A DNA stretch of 64,000 bases from NCBI RefSeq assembly GCF_002352765.1, contig NZ_KZ293963.1:4180559-4244558 (forward strand), given 5' to 3'. This DNA comes from Alteribacter populi (lineage in GTDB: Bacteria > Bacillota > Bacilli > Bacillales > Salisediminibacteriaceae). The translations under genes and the position numbers were made by a program. The notes beneath the pieces are model-generated. The model was not told where the DNA came from. It saw only the letters and a list, made by a program, of their open reading frames with translations, and made no database searches. This document shows, piece after piece, positions 15,625 to 24,771 of this stretch (its first letter is position 1; every line of letters starts with the position of its first letter).

Positions 15625-18096
15625 ATGGAACGTGGAATAGTACTCGAAAGAAAGAGAATGCCGTTGTTTCAAAGACGTTGGGTAAAAATCGTCGTTGTAC
15701 TTGTAGGAGTGCTTCTTTTTTTATCCATAGTTGCACTTGGAACAGGGTACTGGTTTATTACTAAAAGTCACCCCGTTTTAGAAGGAGAAAAACAGATGAA
15801 TGGGCTAACACAAGAAGTAACGGTTCTACGAGATGAACGAGGTGTAGCACAAATTAATGCGACTGATTTAGAAGATTTGTTTTACGTGCAAGGTTACGTG
15901 ACTGCTCAAGATCGTCTTTTTCAAATGGATATGACCCGTCGCCTTGCTGGTGGGCGTTTAGCTGAAGTGGTTGGAGAAGCGGCTCTAGATAGCGATCGTT
16001 TTTTCCGAACATATGGCATGCACCGTTATATTGAGGCTACAATCGAAAAGTTCGACGATGAAACTTCCAGAGCGGTTGATGCTTTTTCAAAAGGTGTGAC
16101 GGCTTATATTGATGAAGTATTCCCTGAGGGAAACCAGCCTCTTGAGTTCCGTATTCTCGGTTATGAGCCTGACCCCTGGACACCAGAGGACTCAGCGATT
16201 GTCGTCAAGTATATGGGATATACCTTAACGGGAAATCATCGAAACGAAATCGAGAACTATCAGTTTGTTCAAGCTCTAGGTGATGATGCGCAGTTTTTGT
16301 TTCCGGAATATCATGTTGACGACCATTTTCCAACAATTTACGAGCAGGTGGATATTGAAGATATGCCTTTTGAAAGTGGCGCGCTAAATTCACTGAAAGC
16401 TTTTGCACCATCCGAGTTTAATGGAAGCAATAACTGGGCAATTAGTGGAGAACATACCGAATCCGGTTTCCCATTAGTAGCTGATGATCCTCATTTAGGA
16501 TTGGAAATTCCGAGTGTATGGTATCAAACTCACCTAAACTTAGAAGGTGACTTTCATTCAGTTGGCGTCACTGTACCCGGCGTTCCAGGTGTCGTGTTAG
16601 GGCATAATGACGAGCTTGCGTGGGGTGTGACTTCGATGTCGGTGGACCAGGAAGACTTGTATTTAGAAGAGGCCCACCCCGATCAAGCTCATCACTATTT
16701 ATATGACGGGGAATGGGAGGAAGCCGAAGTTATCGAAGAAGTGATTGCAATCGATGGTGGTGAATCTCATGTTGAACAAGTTGAAATTACCCGAAATGGA
16801 CCAATCATGAGCCATCTGTTTCATGATAAGGAGGAGGGCGAGGAGCCCGTTATCAATTCAGAAGCTCTTTACCATGCAATGAGCTTGCGGTGGACTGGCC
16901 GTGAAGCCGGTGAAGAACTGAACGGTGTCTTAAAGTTGAATCGTGCAACGAATGTAGATGAATTTATGAATGGTCTAGATGAGTTTGTAACACCAGCGCT
17001 AAGCTGGGTGTTTGCAGATCGAAAAGGGAATATTGGCTACCGCGGTCAGGCCCGGTTACCTAACCGGCAAAATTCAGATGGGCTCCTTCCTATCCCAGGA
17101 TGGGATCCTAATTATCAATGGGACGGTTTTATTCCAATCGATGAATTGCCGCAAATTGTTAATCCTGAATCCGGATACATTATGACTGCAAACAACAAGC
17201 CGGTAGATGATGAATATCCTTACGAAATTGGGCGCAGCTTTTACCCATACCGAGCAGAGCGTTTGGATGAAATGATCCAAGAACAAATTGTTTCCGGAGA
17301 ACCGTTTACGTTGGAGCATGCAAAGGAAATGCAGCACGACTTTTTAAACACTCAGGCTCGCTCTCTTTTACCCTTACTGGTTGATGAGATTGGTGATTCA
17401 GAGTTGACTGAGTTAGAATTAGCTGCCCTCGAACTTCTAATGGAATGGGATTATGTTGAGAGTGCTGACTCTGGAGCTGCTCTCGTCTGGCATCAATGGT
17501 ATAACCAATTTGGTGAGAGAATGTTTGAAAACATTGTCGATTTTCCGTACTCAAGCGCACTCGTTATTCACGACACGATTCACAAAGCGGCGCACGATGA
17601 AGAAGGGAGGATGTTTGCTTTTTTAGATGATGAATGGCATCGAGACTTCACGGTGTTTGTCGAGGAAACCTTTTCGGATGCTGTTGCTACCGTAAAAGAG
17701 ATACAAGGAAGTAGGGTAGAGCAATGGGCGTGGGGTGACTGGCATAAAATGACGATCACCCATCCATTAAGCGGGGTCTGGCCTCTCAATCATTTATTTA
17801 ATTTAGGCGCATGGGAGGTGGGCGGAAGTGGAGCTACACCAGGAGCGCATTCCTATGATGAAGAAACAGGGCGTGTTCGCCACGGAGCTGGATGGCGCTT
17901 TGTCGCTGACTTAAGCTTTGAAGAGCCAGCCCAGGATATCGTCATGCCTGGTCAGTCCGGTCAAGTTCTCTCCCCTCACTACGATGATCAAATTGAAACG
18001 TGGCTTGAAGGTGACTTATACCCGGTGATTTATGAAAAAGAAGAAGAGGATGCCGGAGTAAATGTAATGCGTTTTGTGCCAGCCGAAGAGGAGTAG
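15625..18096 (+). CDS. Penicillin acylase family protein (Ntn hydrolase), membrane anchored
   Basis: 823 residues from the ATG at 15625 (GGGGGAG just upstream; an ATG at 15535 lacks a site and overlaps the divergent mgtE promoter). Membrane segment at about residues 20-42, then an alpha-type chain, and the autocatalytic junction G267/S268 in FNGSNNWAISG, where Ser becomes the N-terminal nucleophile of the beta chain. The downstream PALSWVFADRKGNIGY and a Thr/Asn-rich C-terminal segment fit the family. Members hydrolyse penicillins or acyl-homoserine lactones; the natural substrate cannot be inferred. Monocistronic. Confidence 0.9.
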   Translation: MERGIVLERKRMPLFQRRWVKIVVVLVGVLLFLSIVALGTGYWFITKSHPVLEGEKQMNGLTQEVTVLRDERGVAQINATDLEDLFYVQGYVTAQDRLFQMDMTRRLAGGRLAEVVGEAALDSDRFFRTYGMHRYIEATIEKFDDETSRAVDAFSKGVTAYIDEVFPEGNQPLEFRILGYEPDPWTPEDSAIVVKYMGYTLTGNHRNEIENYQFVQALGDDAQFLFPEYHVDDHFPTIYEQVDIEDMPFESGALNSLKAFAPSEFNGSNNWAISGEHTESGFPLVADDPHLGLEIPSVWYQTHLNLEGDFHSVGVTVPGVPGVVLGHNDELAWGVTSMSVDQEDLYLEEAHPDQAHHYLYDGEWEEAEVIEEVIAIDGGESHVEQVEITRNGPIMSHLFHDKEEGEEPVINSEALYHAMSLRWTGREAGEELNGVLKLNRATNVDEFMNGLDEFVTPALSWVFADRKGNIGYRGQARLPNRQNSDGLLPIPGWDPNYQWDGFIPIDELPQIVNPESGYIMTANNKPVDDEYPYEIGRSFYPYRAERLDEMIQEQIVSGEPFTLEHAKEMQHDFLNTQARSLLPLLVDEIGDSELTELELAALELLMEWDYVESADSGAALVWHQWYNQFGERMFENIVDFPYSSALVIHDTIHKAAHDEEGRMFAFLDDEWHRDFTVFVEETFSDAVATVKEIQGSRVEQWAWGDWHKMTITHPLSGVWPLNHLFNLGAWEVGGSGATPGAHSYDEETGRVRHGAGWRFVADLSFEEPAQDIVMPGQSGQVLSPHYDDQIETWLEGDLYPVIYEKEEEDAGVNVMRFVPAEEE

Positions 18097-18101
18097 ATTT
18101 T

Positions 18102-18130
18102 GATAGCCGGCTCTCTGTGAGAGTCGGCTA
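18102..18130 (+). terminator. Hairpin after the penicillin acylase gene
   Basis: TAGCCGGCTCT pairs with AGAGTCGGCTA with one G-U pair. There is no T-run, so this is a weak or processing-type terminator. Confidence 0.45.
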
Positions 18131-18142
18131 ATTGCCTTCCTC

Positions 18143-18171
18143 TTGAAAACCTCTGCCTAATTTTATAAAGT
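18143..18171 (+). promoter_or_regulatory. Candidate promoter of the fluoride exporter pair
   Basis: TTGAAA (18143-18148), 17-base spacer, TAAAGT (18166-18171). No fluoride riboswitch could be recognised upstream. Confidence 0.55.
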
Positions 18172-18204
18172 TGAAACAGAAAGATGCTTGGCGAGGAGAA
18201 TGAA

Positions 18205-18609
18205 ATGAAGATTAATTGGTATTTAATCATCGCAATATTTATAGGCGGTGCCCTCGGAACAACGGTCCGCTACTTCATTAACGTCCAGACGATGTTCACA
18301 CTTTATCCAATCGGTACGTTGACCGAAAACATCATTGGAAGCTTTTTATTAGGCGTCCTCACGCGCTACTTGATTCACCGCAAATCACATGAAGTATGGA
18401 AAGCCGGACTGGGCGTTGGCTTCTGTGGCAGTTTAACGACAATGTCAACACTCGCTGCTGATGCTTATGCTTTAGCAGGTGACAACTCGATGCTTAGCGC
18501 TGCACTTTATACATCGCTATCTTTATTTGGCGGTTTACTCGTTGCCATGATTGGTTTTGCCTTAAGTGATGCCTATGCGAAACGAATGGGGGCGGTTGAA
18601 AATGATTAA
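18205..18609 (+). CDS. crcB: Fluoride exporter FluC/CrcB, first subunit
   Basis: 134 residues with four membrane segments. Family landmarks are the N-terminal GALGTTVRYF, the NIIGSFLLG helix and GFCGSLTTMST, which holds the Phe/Thr fluoride-track and central Na+ region. FluC works as an antiparallel dimer that expels F-; here two genes in tandem suggest a heterodimer. The ATG at 18205 follows GAGGAG and is preferred to one at 18184. The next gene overlaps by 8 bases. Confidence 0.92.
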   Translation: MKINWYLIIAIFIGGALGTTVRYFINVQTMFTLYPIGTLTENIIGSFLLGVLTRYLIHRKSHEVWKAGLGVGFCGSLTTMSTLAADAYALAGDNSMLSAALYTSLSLFGGLLVAMIGFALSDAYAKRMGAVEND

Positions 18610-18982
18610 TCTCTTTCTCGTTTCTATTGGGGGTGGACTAGGAGCCGTTAGCCGCTACTTGCTTGGCTTGAAAATACAGCAGCAATATCCTAAATCACCG
18701 ATTCCTATAGCCATGCTTATCGTTAACTTACTCGGATCTCTTGGGCTTGGTGTTTTTTTTGGTGCCCTTTTCGGTGGTATCCCGATGTTCGAATATGACA
18801 ATCCATGGTTTTTACTATTAGGCATCGGTTATTTCGGTGCTTTCACGACGTTTTCTACATTTAGCGTCGAAGCGACTACACTTATTCATGAGCAAAAATA
18901 CAAAAAAGCTTTTATATATATTGGGCTAAGTATTGTTGGATCATTTGTGATGTTTTTACTTGGTATCTTCTGGTTTGTTTAA
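18602..18982 (+). CDS. crcB: Fluoride exporter FluC/CrcB, second subunit
   Basis: 126 residues, four membrane segments, with GGGLGAVSRYLLG, NLLGSLGLGVFFG and GYFGAFTTFSTFSVE, the canonical FluC channel residues. The ATG at 18602 overlaps the upstream gene by 8 bases, so the two should be translated together as the two halves of one dual-topology channel. An in-frame ATG at 18566 lies within the first gene and is not preferred. Confidence 0.92.
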   Translation: MINLFLVSIGGGLGAVSRYLLGLKIQQQYPKSPIPIAMLIVNLLGSLGLGVFFGALFGGIPMFEYDNPWFLLLGIGYFGAFTTFSTFSVEATTLIHEQKYKKAFIYIGLSIVGSFVMFLLGIFWFV

Positions 18983-19043
18983 ATGAGGTGAGCGTGAGTA
19001 ACGTAGCAATGTGAGAAAAAAATAAAAAGTCTCCCATAAAAAA

Positions 19044-19748
19044 CTATGACCCACTCGCTTCTTGCCTCTCTGTAGCTTGTGGGTGCAAGGGAACCAAGCT
19101 TTGTTCCACTATTGATAGGCGCCTTCTCCAAAATCTTAAAGAAGCTTGCAAAACTGGACCAATTAAGATGATAGACAAAAATGAACCAGCTGCCACTGGC
19201 CCCCCTAAAAGCCAGCCTATTGTTAAAGCAAGTAACTCAAGTACTGATCGTACAAGGCGAATGGAAAGCCCGGTTTTCTCAGCCAAAGCAAGTGTAAGAC
19301 CATCCCGAGGTCCTGCACCTAAAGTAGACGCAACATACATTCCAGCTCCAAAGCCCATTAAACAAACGCCGAGGAAAAGAAAAGTCGTCCGTTCCCACAA
19401 CGGAAATACCCCATTGAAGAAGGGGATGGCTAAAATAAGGTTGATAAAAAAACCAACAAGGATTACATTAACAAAGGTACCTAACCGAGGCCTTTTCTTT
19501 TCAATCAAGTACGTAAAAAGAACCATAAACAGCCCGAGAATTTGAACACATAAACCTATTGACCATGGGGTATTATAGGACATTCCGATGTGAAGGACAT
19601 CCCAAGTCGCTGCGCCTAGAGCTGATATAATCATCAATGAGGCGCCAAGAGCGAGAATAAAGATTCCAGACAAAAATACCAACCATTTAAGTAAACTAAA
19701 ATACACTCTGTTTCGAGCTTTCATGTCACTAAACCTTAATTTCCCCAC
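19044..19748 (-). CDS. YczE/YyaS-type membrane protein
   Basis: 234 residues with five to six membrane segments. The repeated glycine-rich motifs SALGAATWDVLHIGMS and STLGAGPRDGLTLALAEKTG are typical of the YczE/YitT/YyaS membrane family, whose biochemical role is unclear (YczE affects antibiotic production in some Bacillus). Starts with GTG at 19748, preceded by AAGG. It lies 26 bases after a MarR gene on the same strand and is probably controlled by it. Confidence 0.8.
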   Translation of the reverse strand: MGKLRFSDMKARNRVYFSLLKWLVFLSGIFILALGASLMIISALGAATWDVLHIGMSYNTPWSIGLCVQILGLFMVLFTYLIEKKRPRLGTFVNVILVGFFINLILAIPFFNGVFPLWERTTFLFLGVCLMGFGAGMYVASTLGAGPRDGLTLALAEKTGLSIRLVRSVLELLALTIGWLLGGPVAAGSFLSIILIGPVLQASLRFWRRRLSIVEQSLVPLHPQATERQEASGS

Positions 19749-19774
19749 TCTAATCCTTCTTTCTCTAGTTAATC

Positions 19775-20191
19775 TTAGTCGCGGTCTAAGTTTTCATTAA
19801 TTTGCTTGAGCACACGTCTGAAAACCGTTAAATCATTTTCATTAATACCAGAAATAGCTTCTCTTTCCATGTTATGTGAAGCATGAAGCCAGTCTTGATA
19901 ACGTAATTTTGCTTTTGGTGATAGCATAACAAAACGTTCACGCCGGTCTTTTCCAGCCTCTCTCTGAATCCAGCCTTCCTCCTCAAGTCGAGTCAAAGTC
20001 CGTGTAATCGTTGGTGCTTCCACGTTTAGATACTCGCTGATTTCTATCTGTGTTACTTTTTCCTTCTGTGCTAAATAAAAAATAATTCCCCACTGAGAGC
20101 TAAAAAGTTCAAGAGGAGAAAGGTGTTCATTTAATCTTTTCTTAAACTTACGAGCCGTTTGATTCACTAGATGACCATATAACAATGTCAC
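19775..20191 (-). CDS. MarR-family transcriptional regulator
   Basis: 138 residues with a MarR winged helix: recognition region ISEYLNVEAPTITRTLTRLEEEGWIQREAGKDRRERFVMLS, the wing ending in the family's D-x-R motif (DRRERF). Starts with GTG at 20191 after AAGGTTGGGAT. It is first in a two-gene unit with the YczE-type membrane protein, and a perfect inverted repeat overlaps its -10 box (20227-20244), so autoregulation is likely. Confidence 0.9.
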   Translation of the reverse strand: MTLLYGHLVNQTARKFKKRLNEHLSPLELFSSQWGIIFYLAQKEKVTQIEISEYLNVEAPTITRTLTRLEEEGWIQREAGKDRRERFVMLSPKAKLRYQDWLHASHNMEREAISGINENDLTVFRRVLKQINENLDRD

Positions 20192-20226
20192 AACGATCCC
20201 AACCTTCGCATCATCACTAATTTTTT

Positions 20227-20269
20227 TACTTACCTAAGTAAGTATATATCGAATTGCATGCCAATTCAA
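20227..20269 (-). promoter_or_regulatory. Promoter and MarR-type operator of the MarR/YczE unit
   Basis: Minus strand TTGAAT (20264-20269), 17-base spacer, TATACT (20241-20246). The perfect inverted repeat TACTTAC-CTAA-GTAAGTA (20227-20244) overlaps the -10 box, the usual arrangement for MarR repression. Confidence 0.65.
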
Positions 20270-20388
20270 CATAAATGTCTTCAAAATAGGTGCTGAATAA
20301 ACAACAACTGAACACTTGCCATCATTTCATCATCCTTAAGCCTATTCGCACATAAACTGAAGTAACGAGGATATAGGAGGGGAACTAC

Positions 20389-21822
20389 ATGAGTGATCAT
20401 GATCGCGATAGAGTGCTAATGAGGACGATTGATGAAATAACGGAAATAGCGGATGGTTTCGGTTTAGATTATTACCCGATGCGCTATGAAATTTGCCCAG
20501 CTGATATTATCTATACTTTTGGAGCCTATGGTATGCCGACGCGCTTTTCTCATTGGAGCTTCGGAAAGCAGTTCCATAAAATGAAGCTTCAATATGACTT
20601 GGGTTTGAGTAAAATATATGAGCTTGTGATAAACTCCGATCCTTGTTACGCGTTTTTACTCGATACAAATACGTTAATTCAAAACAAACTGATCATTGCC
20701 CACGTTTTAGCACACTGTGATTTCTTTAAAAATAACGTCCGGTTTTCTAACACACGACGAGATATGGTCGAAAGTATGACAGCCACAGCAGAGCGTGTAG
20801 CTCACTATGAAATGGTTCACGGGCGAGAAGAAGTAGAACAGTTTCTGGATGCTGTTATGGCGATTCAAGAACATATCGATCCAAGTCTTGTAAGACCCAA
20901 GCTCTCATGGTCTAAAGAGGACATCTGGTTAGATGAAGATGACGATGATCCGAAAGAAAGTCCGTATGACGACCTTTGGACACTTGACGAAGCTGAAAAA
21001 GTGAAGCCAAGCCGACGAGAGTTAGCTAAGAAAAAGAAGAAGCTACCTCCACATCCCGAAAAAGATATACTTCTATTCATTGAAGAATACAGTCGTGAAC
21101 TTGAGGATTGGCAGCGTGATATTTTCACGATGATGCGTGAAGAAATGCTATATTTCTGGCCACAATTGGAAACGAAGATCATGAACGAAGGCTGGGCGAG
21201 CTATTGGCATCAAAGGATTATTCGCGAAATGGATCTCACAGAGGAGGAAGCAATCGAATTTGCCAAACTGAACGCAGGCGTCGTTCAGCCATCAAAAACG
21301 CAGATCAATCCCTACTATTTAGGGATAAAAATTTTTGAAGATATCGAAGAGCGATACAACAATCCAACAGAAGACATGCGTGAATTACAAGGAGTTAAGC
21401 CAAACAGCGGTCGGGAAAAGATGTTCGAGGTGCGGGAGATTGAATCCGATATTTCCTTTATACGAAACTATCTCACAAAAGAGCTGGCAAGTCGCGAGGA
21501 CATGTACTTGTTCCAAAAGAAGGGACGCGACTATAAAATTGTCGATAAAGAGTGGGAAGCGGTCCGTGATCAGCTTATCTCCAGTCGTGTAAATGGCGGA
21601 TTTCCTTACATTACAGTGACTGACGGAGATTATCTTAAGAACGGAGAGCTTTATCTGACTCATTGGTATGAGGATATTGAACTGGATACAAAATATCTGG
21701 AGAAAACTCTCCCTTACTTACATCAGCTATGGGGAAGATCGGTGCATTTGGAAACGGTGCTGAGTGAACGTGAAATTGTCTTTACGTATGACGGGAAGAA
21801 GATTCATAAGAGGTATTTGTAA
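20389..21822 (+). CDS. spoVR: SpoVR-family protein
   Basis: 477 residues, matching SpoVR, a protein needed for normal spore cortex formation in B. subtilis though its activity is not known. Recognisable segments: FGLDYYPMRYEICPADIIY near the N-terminus, RFSHWSFGKQF, NTLIQNKLIIAHVLAHCDFFKNN, and NEGWASYWHQRI. The ATG at 20389 follows AGGAGGGG. Monocistronic with a terminator. SpoVR homologues also occur in non-sporulating bacteria, but the setting here is a spore former. Confidence 0.95.
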   Translation: MSDHDRDRVLMRTIDEITEIADGFGLDYYPMRYEICPADIIYTFGAYGMPTRFSHWSFGKQFHKMKLQYDLGLSKIYELVINSDPCYAFLLDTNTLIQNKLIIAHVLAHCDFFKNNVRFSNTRRDMVESMTATAERVAHYEMVHGREEVEQFLDAVMAIQEHIDPSLVRPKLSWSKEDIWLDEDDDDPKESPYDDLWTLDEAEKVKPSRRELAKKKKKLPPHPEKDILLFIEEYSRELEDWQRDIFTMMREEMLYFWPQLETKIMNEGWASYWHQRIIREMDLTEEEAIEFAKLNAGVVQPSKTQINPYYLGIKIFEDIEERYNNPTEDMRELQGVKPNSGREKMFEVREIESDISFIRNYLTKELASREDMYLFQKKGRDYKIVDKEWEAVRDQLISSRVNGGFPYITVTDGDYLKNGELYLTHWYEDIELDTKYLEKTLPYLHQLWGRSVHLETVLSEREIVFTYDGKKIHKRYL

Positions 21823-21837
21823 GTCATAAATAATATG

Positions 21838-21880
21838 AAACGCATGAGCTTCTCAAAAGTTCTTGCGTTTTCTTTTATTT
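21838..21880 (+). terminator. Intrinsic terminator of spoVR
   Basis: AAACGCATGAGCT pairs with AGTTCTTGCGTTT (two mismatches), followed by TTCTTTTATTTT. Confidence 0.7.
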
Positions 21881-22072
21881 TGTAACTCGGATAAATAAAT
21901 TATCAACTCTATTCCATCTGTTATGTAATAGTCGGTTTGTTTTTATTGCCAAAGAATTCAGAAAAGCTTATTGTAAGAATAATGGACATCCAAATATTTT
22001 ACACAAAATGCTATTCATGAAGAAGGATGGGGAGATCCGACTATAAACGATGTTACCAATCTATAAAAGAGC

Positions 22073-22318
22073 ATGACACTTTTGCTTATTCTTACACTCA
22101 GATTCCGTTTGCGAAATGAGTTTAAAAGTGAGCAGCTTCTTAAGAACGAAATAAGGGATATAGTTAGTAACGAAGGGCTCTATCAACGGACTAATATTGG
22201 ATGGCAGGATATCATACAAGTGTACGACCATCCAGATATGTTTCGTTTATATCTATCAAAGAACAAAGCTATTATACTAACAATGGCTTTTATAAAACAA
22301 AAGAGCATGCATAAGTAA
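22073..22318 (+). pseudogene. Remnant of a YcxB-like protein gene
   Basis: The readable 81 residues match the C-terminal domain of YcxB-like proteins (SEQLLKNEIRDIVSNEG ... WQDIIQVYDHPDMFRLYLSKNKAIIL), but the usual two N-terminal membrane segments are missing and the frame ends early after KNKAIILTMAF. No ribosome binding site precedes the ATG at 22073. The 250 bases upstream hold no convincing reading frame. Most likely a decayed gene; a short functional protein cannot be excluded. Confidence 0.5.
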
Positions 22319-22440
22319 GTTTCTCACAATAAAATTAACGCGGGATAAACTTAGATGTGTAAAGTGTCGATAGGTATACTTGGACTTAGATATATTAGCA
22401 GTTTAGGTTTGAAATAATCACACTAAAGGAGTGAAGAGTA

Positions 22441-23424
22441 GTGACGATTCCCTCAAAGTTACAAGCAGGAGATGAAGTACGGGTTGTTTCTCCAGCCACT
22501 AGCTTAGCTGTTATTAGTGACCATGATCGTAATTTAGCAGTAAAACGTTTGCAGGCGCTAGGTTTAAATGTAACATTTGGCCGGTACGCAGACGAGTCAG
22601 ATAGGTTTCATTCTTCTTCCGTGGAGTCACGTTTAACGGATTTGCATGAAGCATTTGAAGATCCGAATGTGAAAGGCATTTTGACAACGCTCGGGGGGCT
22701 AAATAGCAATCAGCTTCTCCGTGATTTGGATTACGACGTGATCAGACGGAATCCAAAAATTTTGTGCGGATACTCTGATATTACAGCGTTAAGTAATGCG
22801 ATTTATACGAAAACAGGGTTAATGACATATTCTGGGCCTCATTTTTCTACGTTCGGGATGAAAAAAGGAATCGACTATACATTGGAATATTTTATACGGT
22901 GCATGTTTGAGTCAGTTCCGTTCAAGGTCAAACCCTCAGAAAGCTGGAGTGATGACGATTGGTACCTTGATCAGAATAACAGAACGTTTATTGGAAATGA
23001 TGGCTTTCAAGTCATTACGAAAGGTAAAGCAGAAGGGAAAATCATAGGCGGTAATCTTTGTACGTTGAATCTACTTCAAGGAACAGAGTACATGCCGGAT
23101 TTGGAAGGAAGTATCCTTTTTCTTGAAGATGACAATGACGTTTCGGCACAGACATTTGACCGGGATTTGCAGTCACTCATACACTTGCCTGCATTTAAAG
23201 GCGTGAGAGGGCTAGTCATTGGCAGGTTTCAAAAAGCTTCTGAGATCACTCTCGTAGACATGATGGCAATTATCGGATCGAAGCCGGAGCTCGCATCTTT
23301 TCCAGTTGTATCCAATGTTGACTTCGGACACACGACGCCGCACATCACGTTTCCCGTTGGTGGGACTGCTAAATTGGAGGCCATATCCGAAGAGGAAATA
23401 AGCATAGATGTCGTAGAACATTAA
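22441..23424 (+). CDS. S66-family peptidase (LD-carboxypeptidase / MccF-like)
   Basis: 327 residues. The S66 nucleophile elbow CGYSDIT (S112) and the preceding TTLGGLNSNQLL segment match MccF-type proteins, which cut amide bonds of microcin C-like nucleotide peptides; LdcA relatives cut the L,D-bond of muramyl tetrapeptides. The catalytic Glu and His are expected in FLEDDN and GHTTPH near the C-terminus. GTG start at 22441 after AAGGAGTGA. Stand-alone gene. Whether it acts in peptidoglycan recycling or self-protection cannot be told. Confidence 0.88.
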   Translation: MTIPSKLQAGDEVRVVSPATSLAVISDHDRNLAVKRLQALGLNVTFGRYADESDRFHSSSVESRLTDLHEAFEDPNVKGILTTLGGLNSNQLLRDLDYDVIRRNPKILCGYSDITALSNAIYTKTGLMTYSGPHFSTFGMKKGIDYTLEYFIRCMFESVPFKVKPSESWSDDDWYLDQNNRTFIGNDGFQVITKGKAEGKIIGGNLCTLNLLQGTEYMPDLEGSILFLEDDNDVSAQTFDRDLQSLIHLPAFKGVRGLVIGRFQKASEITLVDMMAIIGSKPELASFPVVSNVDFGHTTPHITFPVGGTAKLEAISEEEISIDVVEH

Positions 23425-23904
23425 AAGGTAGAAGTAGAAGCGGCGAAAACTTCTGCCTATGCAGTGGTGTTGGCACACTTCAACCTTAAGGTTTGTTCGA
23501 ATTAGAAAAAGCCTAAGTACGGTTAATCACCTGTCTGTCGATAATCTAGCTTGAAATGAAAAGGCTGTTGAGAAGGGTTTCTCAACAGCTTGAGGCCGGC
23601 CATTGAGGCTGACCTCTTTTCTTGATACAGGTAACAGCTTTAATAACCTGCTTTTGGAGTATTAACAAACTTTTCGATAATCATTATAAAATGACCAAAG
23701 TTAAAAGTGAAGAACGAATAACGATTGAGGAAAATGTTTCTTTATCTGAAAATCTCGGAAATTTTTCAGTATGATGTAAAGAAATTAATAAGCGGTTTAT
23801 TTTGAGCGGAAGTGTGATTTAGGAAAGAATGTATAAAAAAGAGAAATGTTTTATCATTTATCACAAAGTGTAAAAGGAACATATGTGCAGTTTATTTTAC
23901 CCGT
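23425..23904. other. Gene-free stretch with one strong hairpin
   Basis: 480 bases without a supported gene. It holds a hairpin GCTGTTGAGA / TCTCAACAGC (23564-23573 and 23580-23589) followed by TTTT on the minus strand, far (about 315 bases) from the minus-strand gene that ends at 23905. The rest is AT-rich with no frame, ribosome binding site or repeat that I could support. Confidence 0.5.
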
Positions 23905-24111
23905 TTATGAAGAACGCTGGACCCCAGAATTAGGGTTAGTATTGGAGCTAGAATAGCTTTGAACCATTTTGTGTAAATCTTTGTGAGCTTCTCTTATTTC
24001 AAGGGTTTGATCAAGGATTTTTTGAAAACCTTGCAAGTCTTTATCAGATGCATTTAATACCGACTTAGGAATATCTTCAGCGATTTGTTGTAAAGTTAAA
24101 TCTCGCTTCAT
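23905..24111 (-). CDS. Small hydrophilic protein, unknown function
   Basis: 68 residues, largely helical and charged (LQQIAEDIPKSVLNASDKDLQGFQKILDQ), ending in a Ser/Asn-rich tail. It has a strong AAGGAGG site before the ATG at 24111, so it is probably translated. No family recognised. It lies in a cluster of small genes near sspH, which makes a spore-related role possible but unproven. Confidence 0.65.
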   Translation of the reverse strand: MKRDLTLQQIAEDIPKSVLNASDKDLQGFQKILDQTLEIREAHKDLHKMVQSYSSSNTNPNSGVQRSS

Positions 24112-24332
24112 GAATAACGACCTCCTTCCCTTTTTTGGACTTTTGTCTTGTCCTCTTTATTAATTTTTGAAAGAGATGTTATTTTCCTGCAAACTGTCAC
24201 CAAAATTTATCTACAAATATCATCAGAATTCTGCGTAAAAAGTGTACAATTATGTATAAATCAGAGCAAAAGATACACTCTATTTATTTAGGTGGGTTAC
24301 CCTTCACCTAGATTAAACAAGGAGGTTTTCAA

Positions 24333-24506
24333 ATGGTTAATCAAAATTTTGAGAAATTTAATAAAATACAACAAAAACACAAAGCCGATTATCCTGGTGG
24401 GGAAAACGCTGGAAAATCACCAATGGGAAGATCAAATGATACGAATGATCGAGATAGTTCAATATCGGTAGGAGCAGAAGGGCGAGATATACCTTCTAAA
24501 AAGTGA
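24333..24506 (+). CDS. Small hydrophilic protein of 57 residues, unknown function
   Basis: Short gene with a strong AAGGAGG seven bases before the ATG at 24333 and a strong terminator six bases after the stop, so it forms a complete small transcription unit. The product is polar, low in hydrophobic residues and rich in Gly, Asn, Asp and Ser (YPGGENAGKSPMGRSNDTND), likely disordered, reminiscent of small spore or coat-associated proteins. No family recognised. Confidence 0.7.
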   Translation: MVNQNFEKFNKIQQKHKADYPGGENAGKSPMGRSNDTNDRDSSISVGAEGRDIPSKK

Positions 24507-24511
24507 TTGAT

Positions 24512-24548
24512 AAAAACAGGGACCTGTTACGATAGGTCCCTGTTTTTA
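24512..24548 (+). terminator. Intrinsic terminator of the 57-residue gene
   Basis: Perfect 14-bp stem 24512-24525 / 24534-24547 with the T-run inside the 3' arm. Confidence 0.85.
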
Positions 24549-24771
24549 TGACCTTCTAAATGTTTTACGTTTGTTTCCTCTTTTTCGATTGCTTCCAGAC
24601 CATTTTGTTTTTTATATTAAATAGTTCACCTCCGCTAATGTTTTGTTATTTAGTATGTGAGAGTTCGTTTTATGATAAAGGGAAGGTTTTAGTGAAACGA
24701 TTGAATTTTTAGAGGCAAATATCAATAACACACATAAGGTATAATAATTTCATTTTAAGTGGGTGAATGTA

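Noticed and set aside
18097..18204. Possible fluoride riboswitch upstream of the fluC pair
   Set aside because: Only CGGCTAATTGCC faintly resembles the 3' part of the crcB motif; the 5' GGnGATGG segment and pseudoknot partners are missing.
23560..23600. Inverted repeat as a possible insertion-sequence end
   Set aside because: Single hairpin with no transposase, target duplication or second end within reach.
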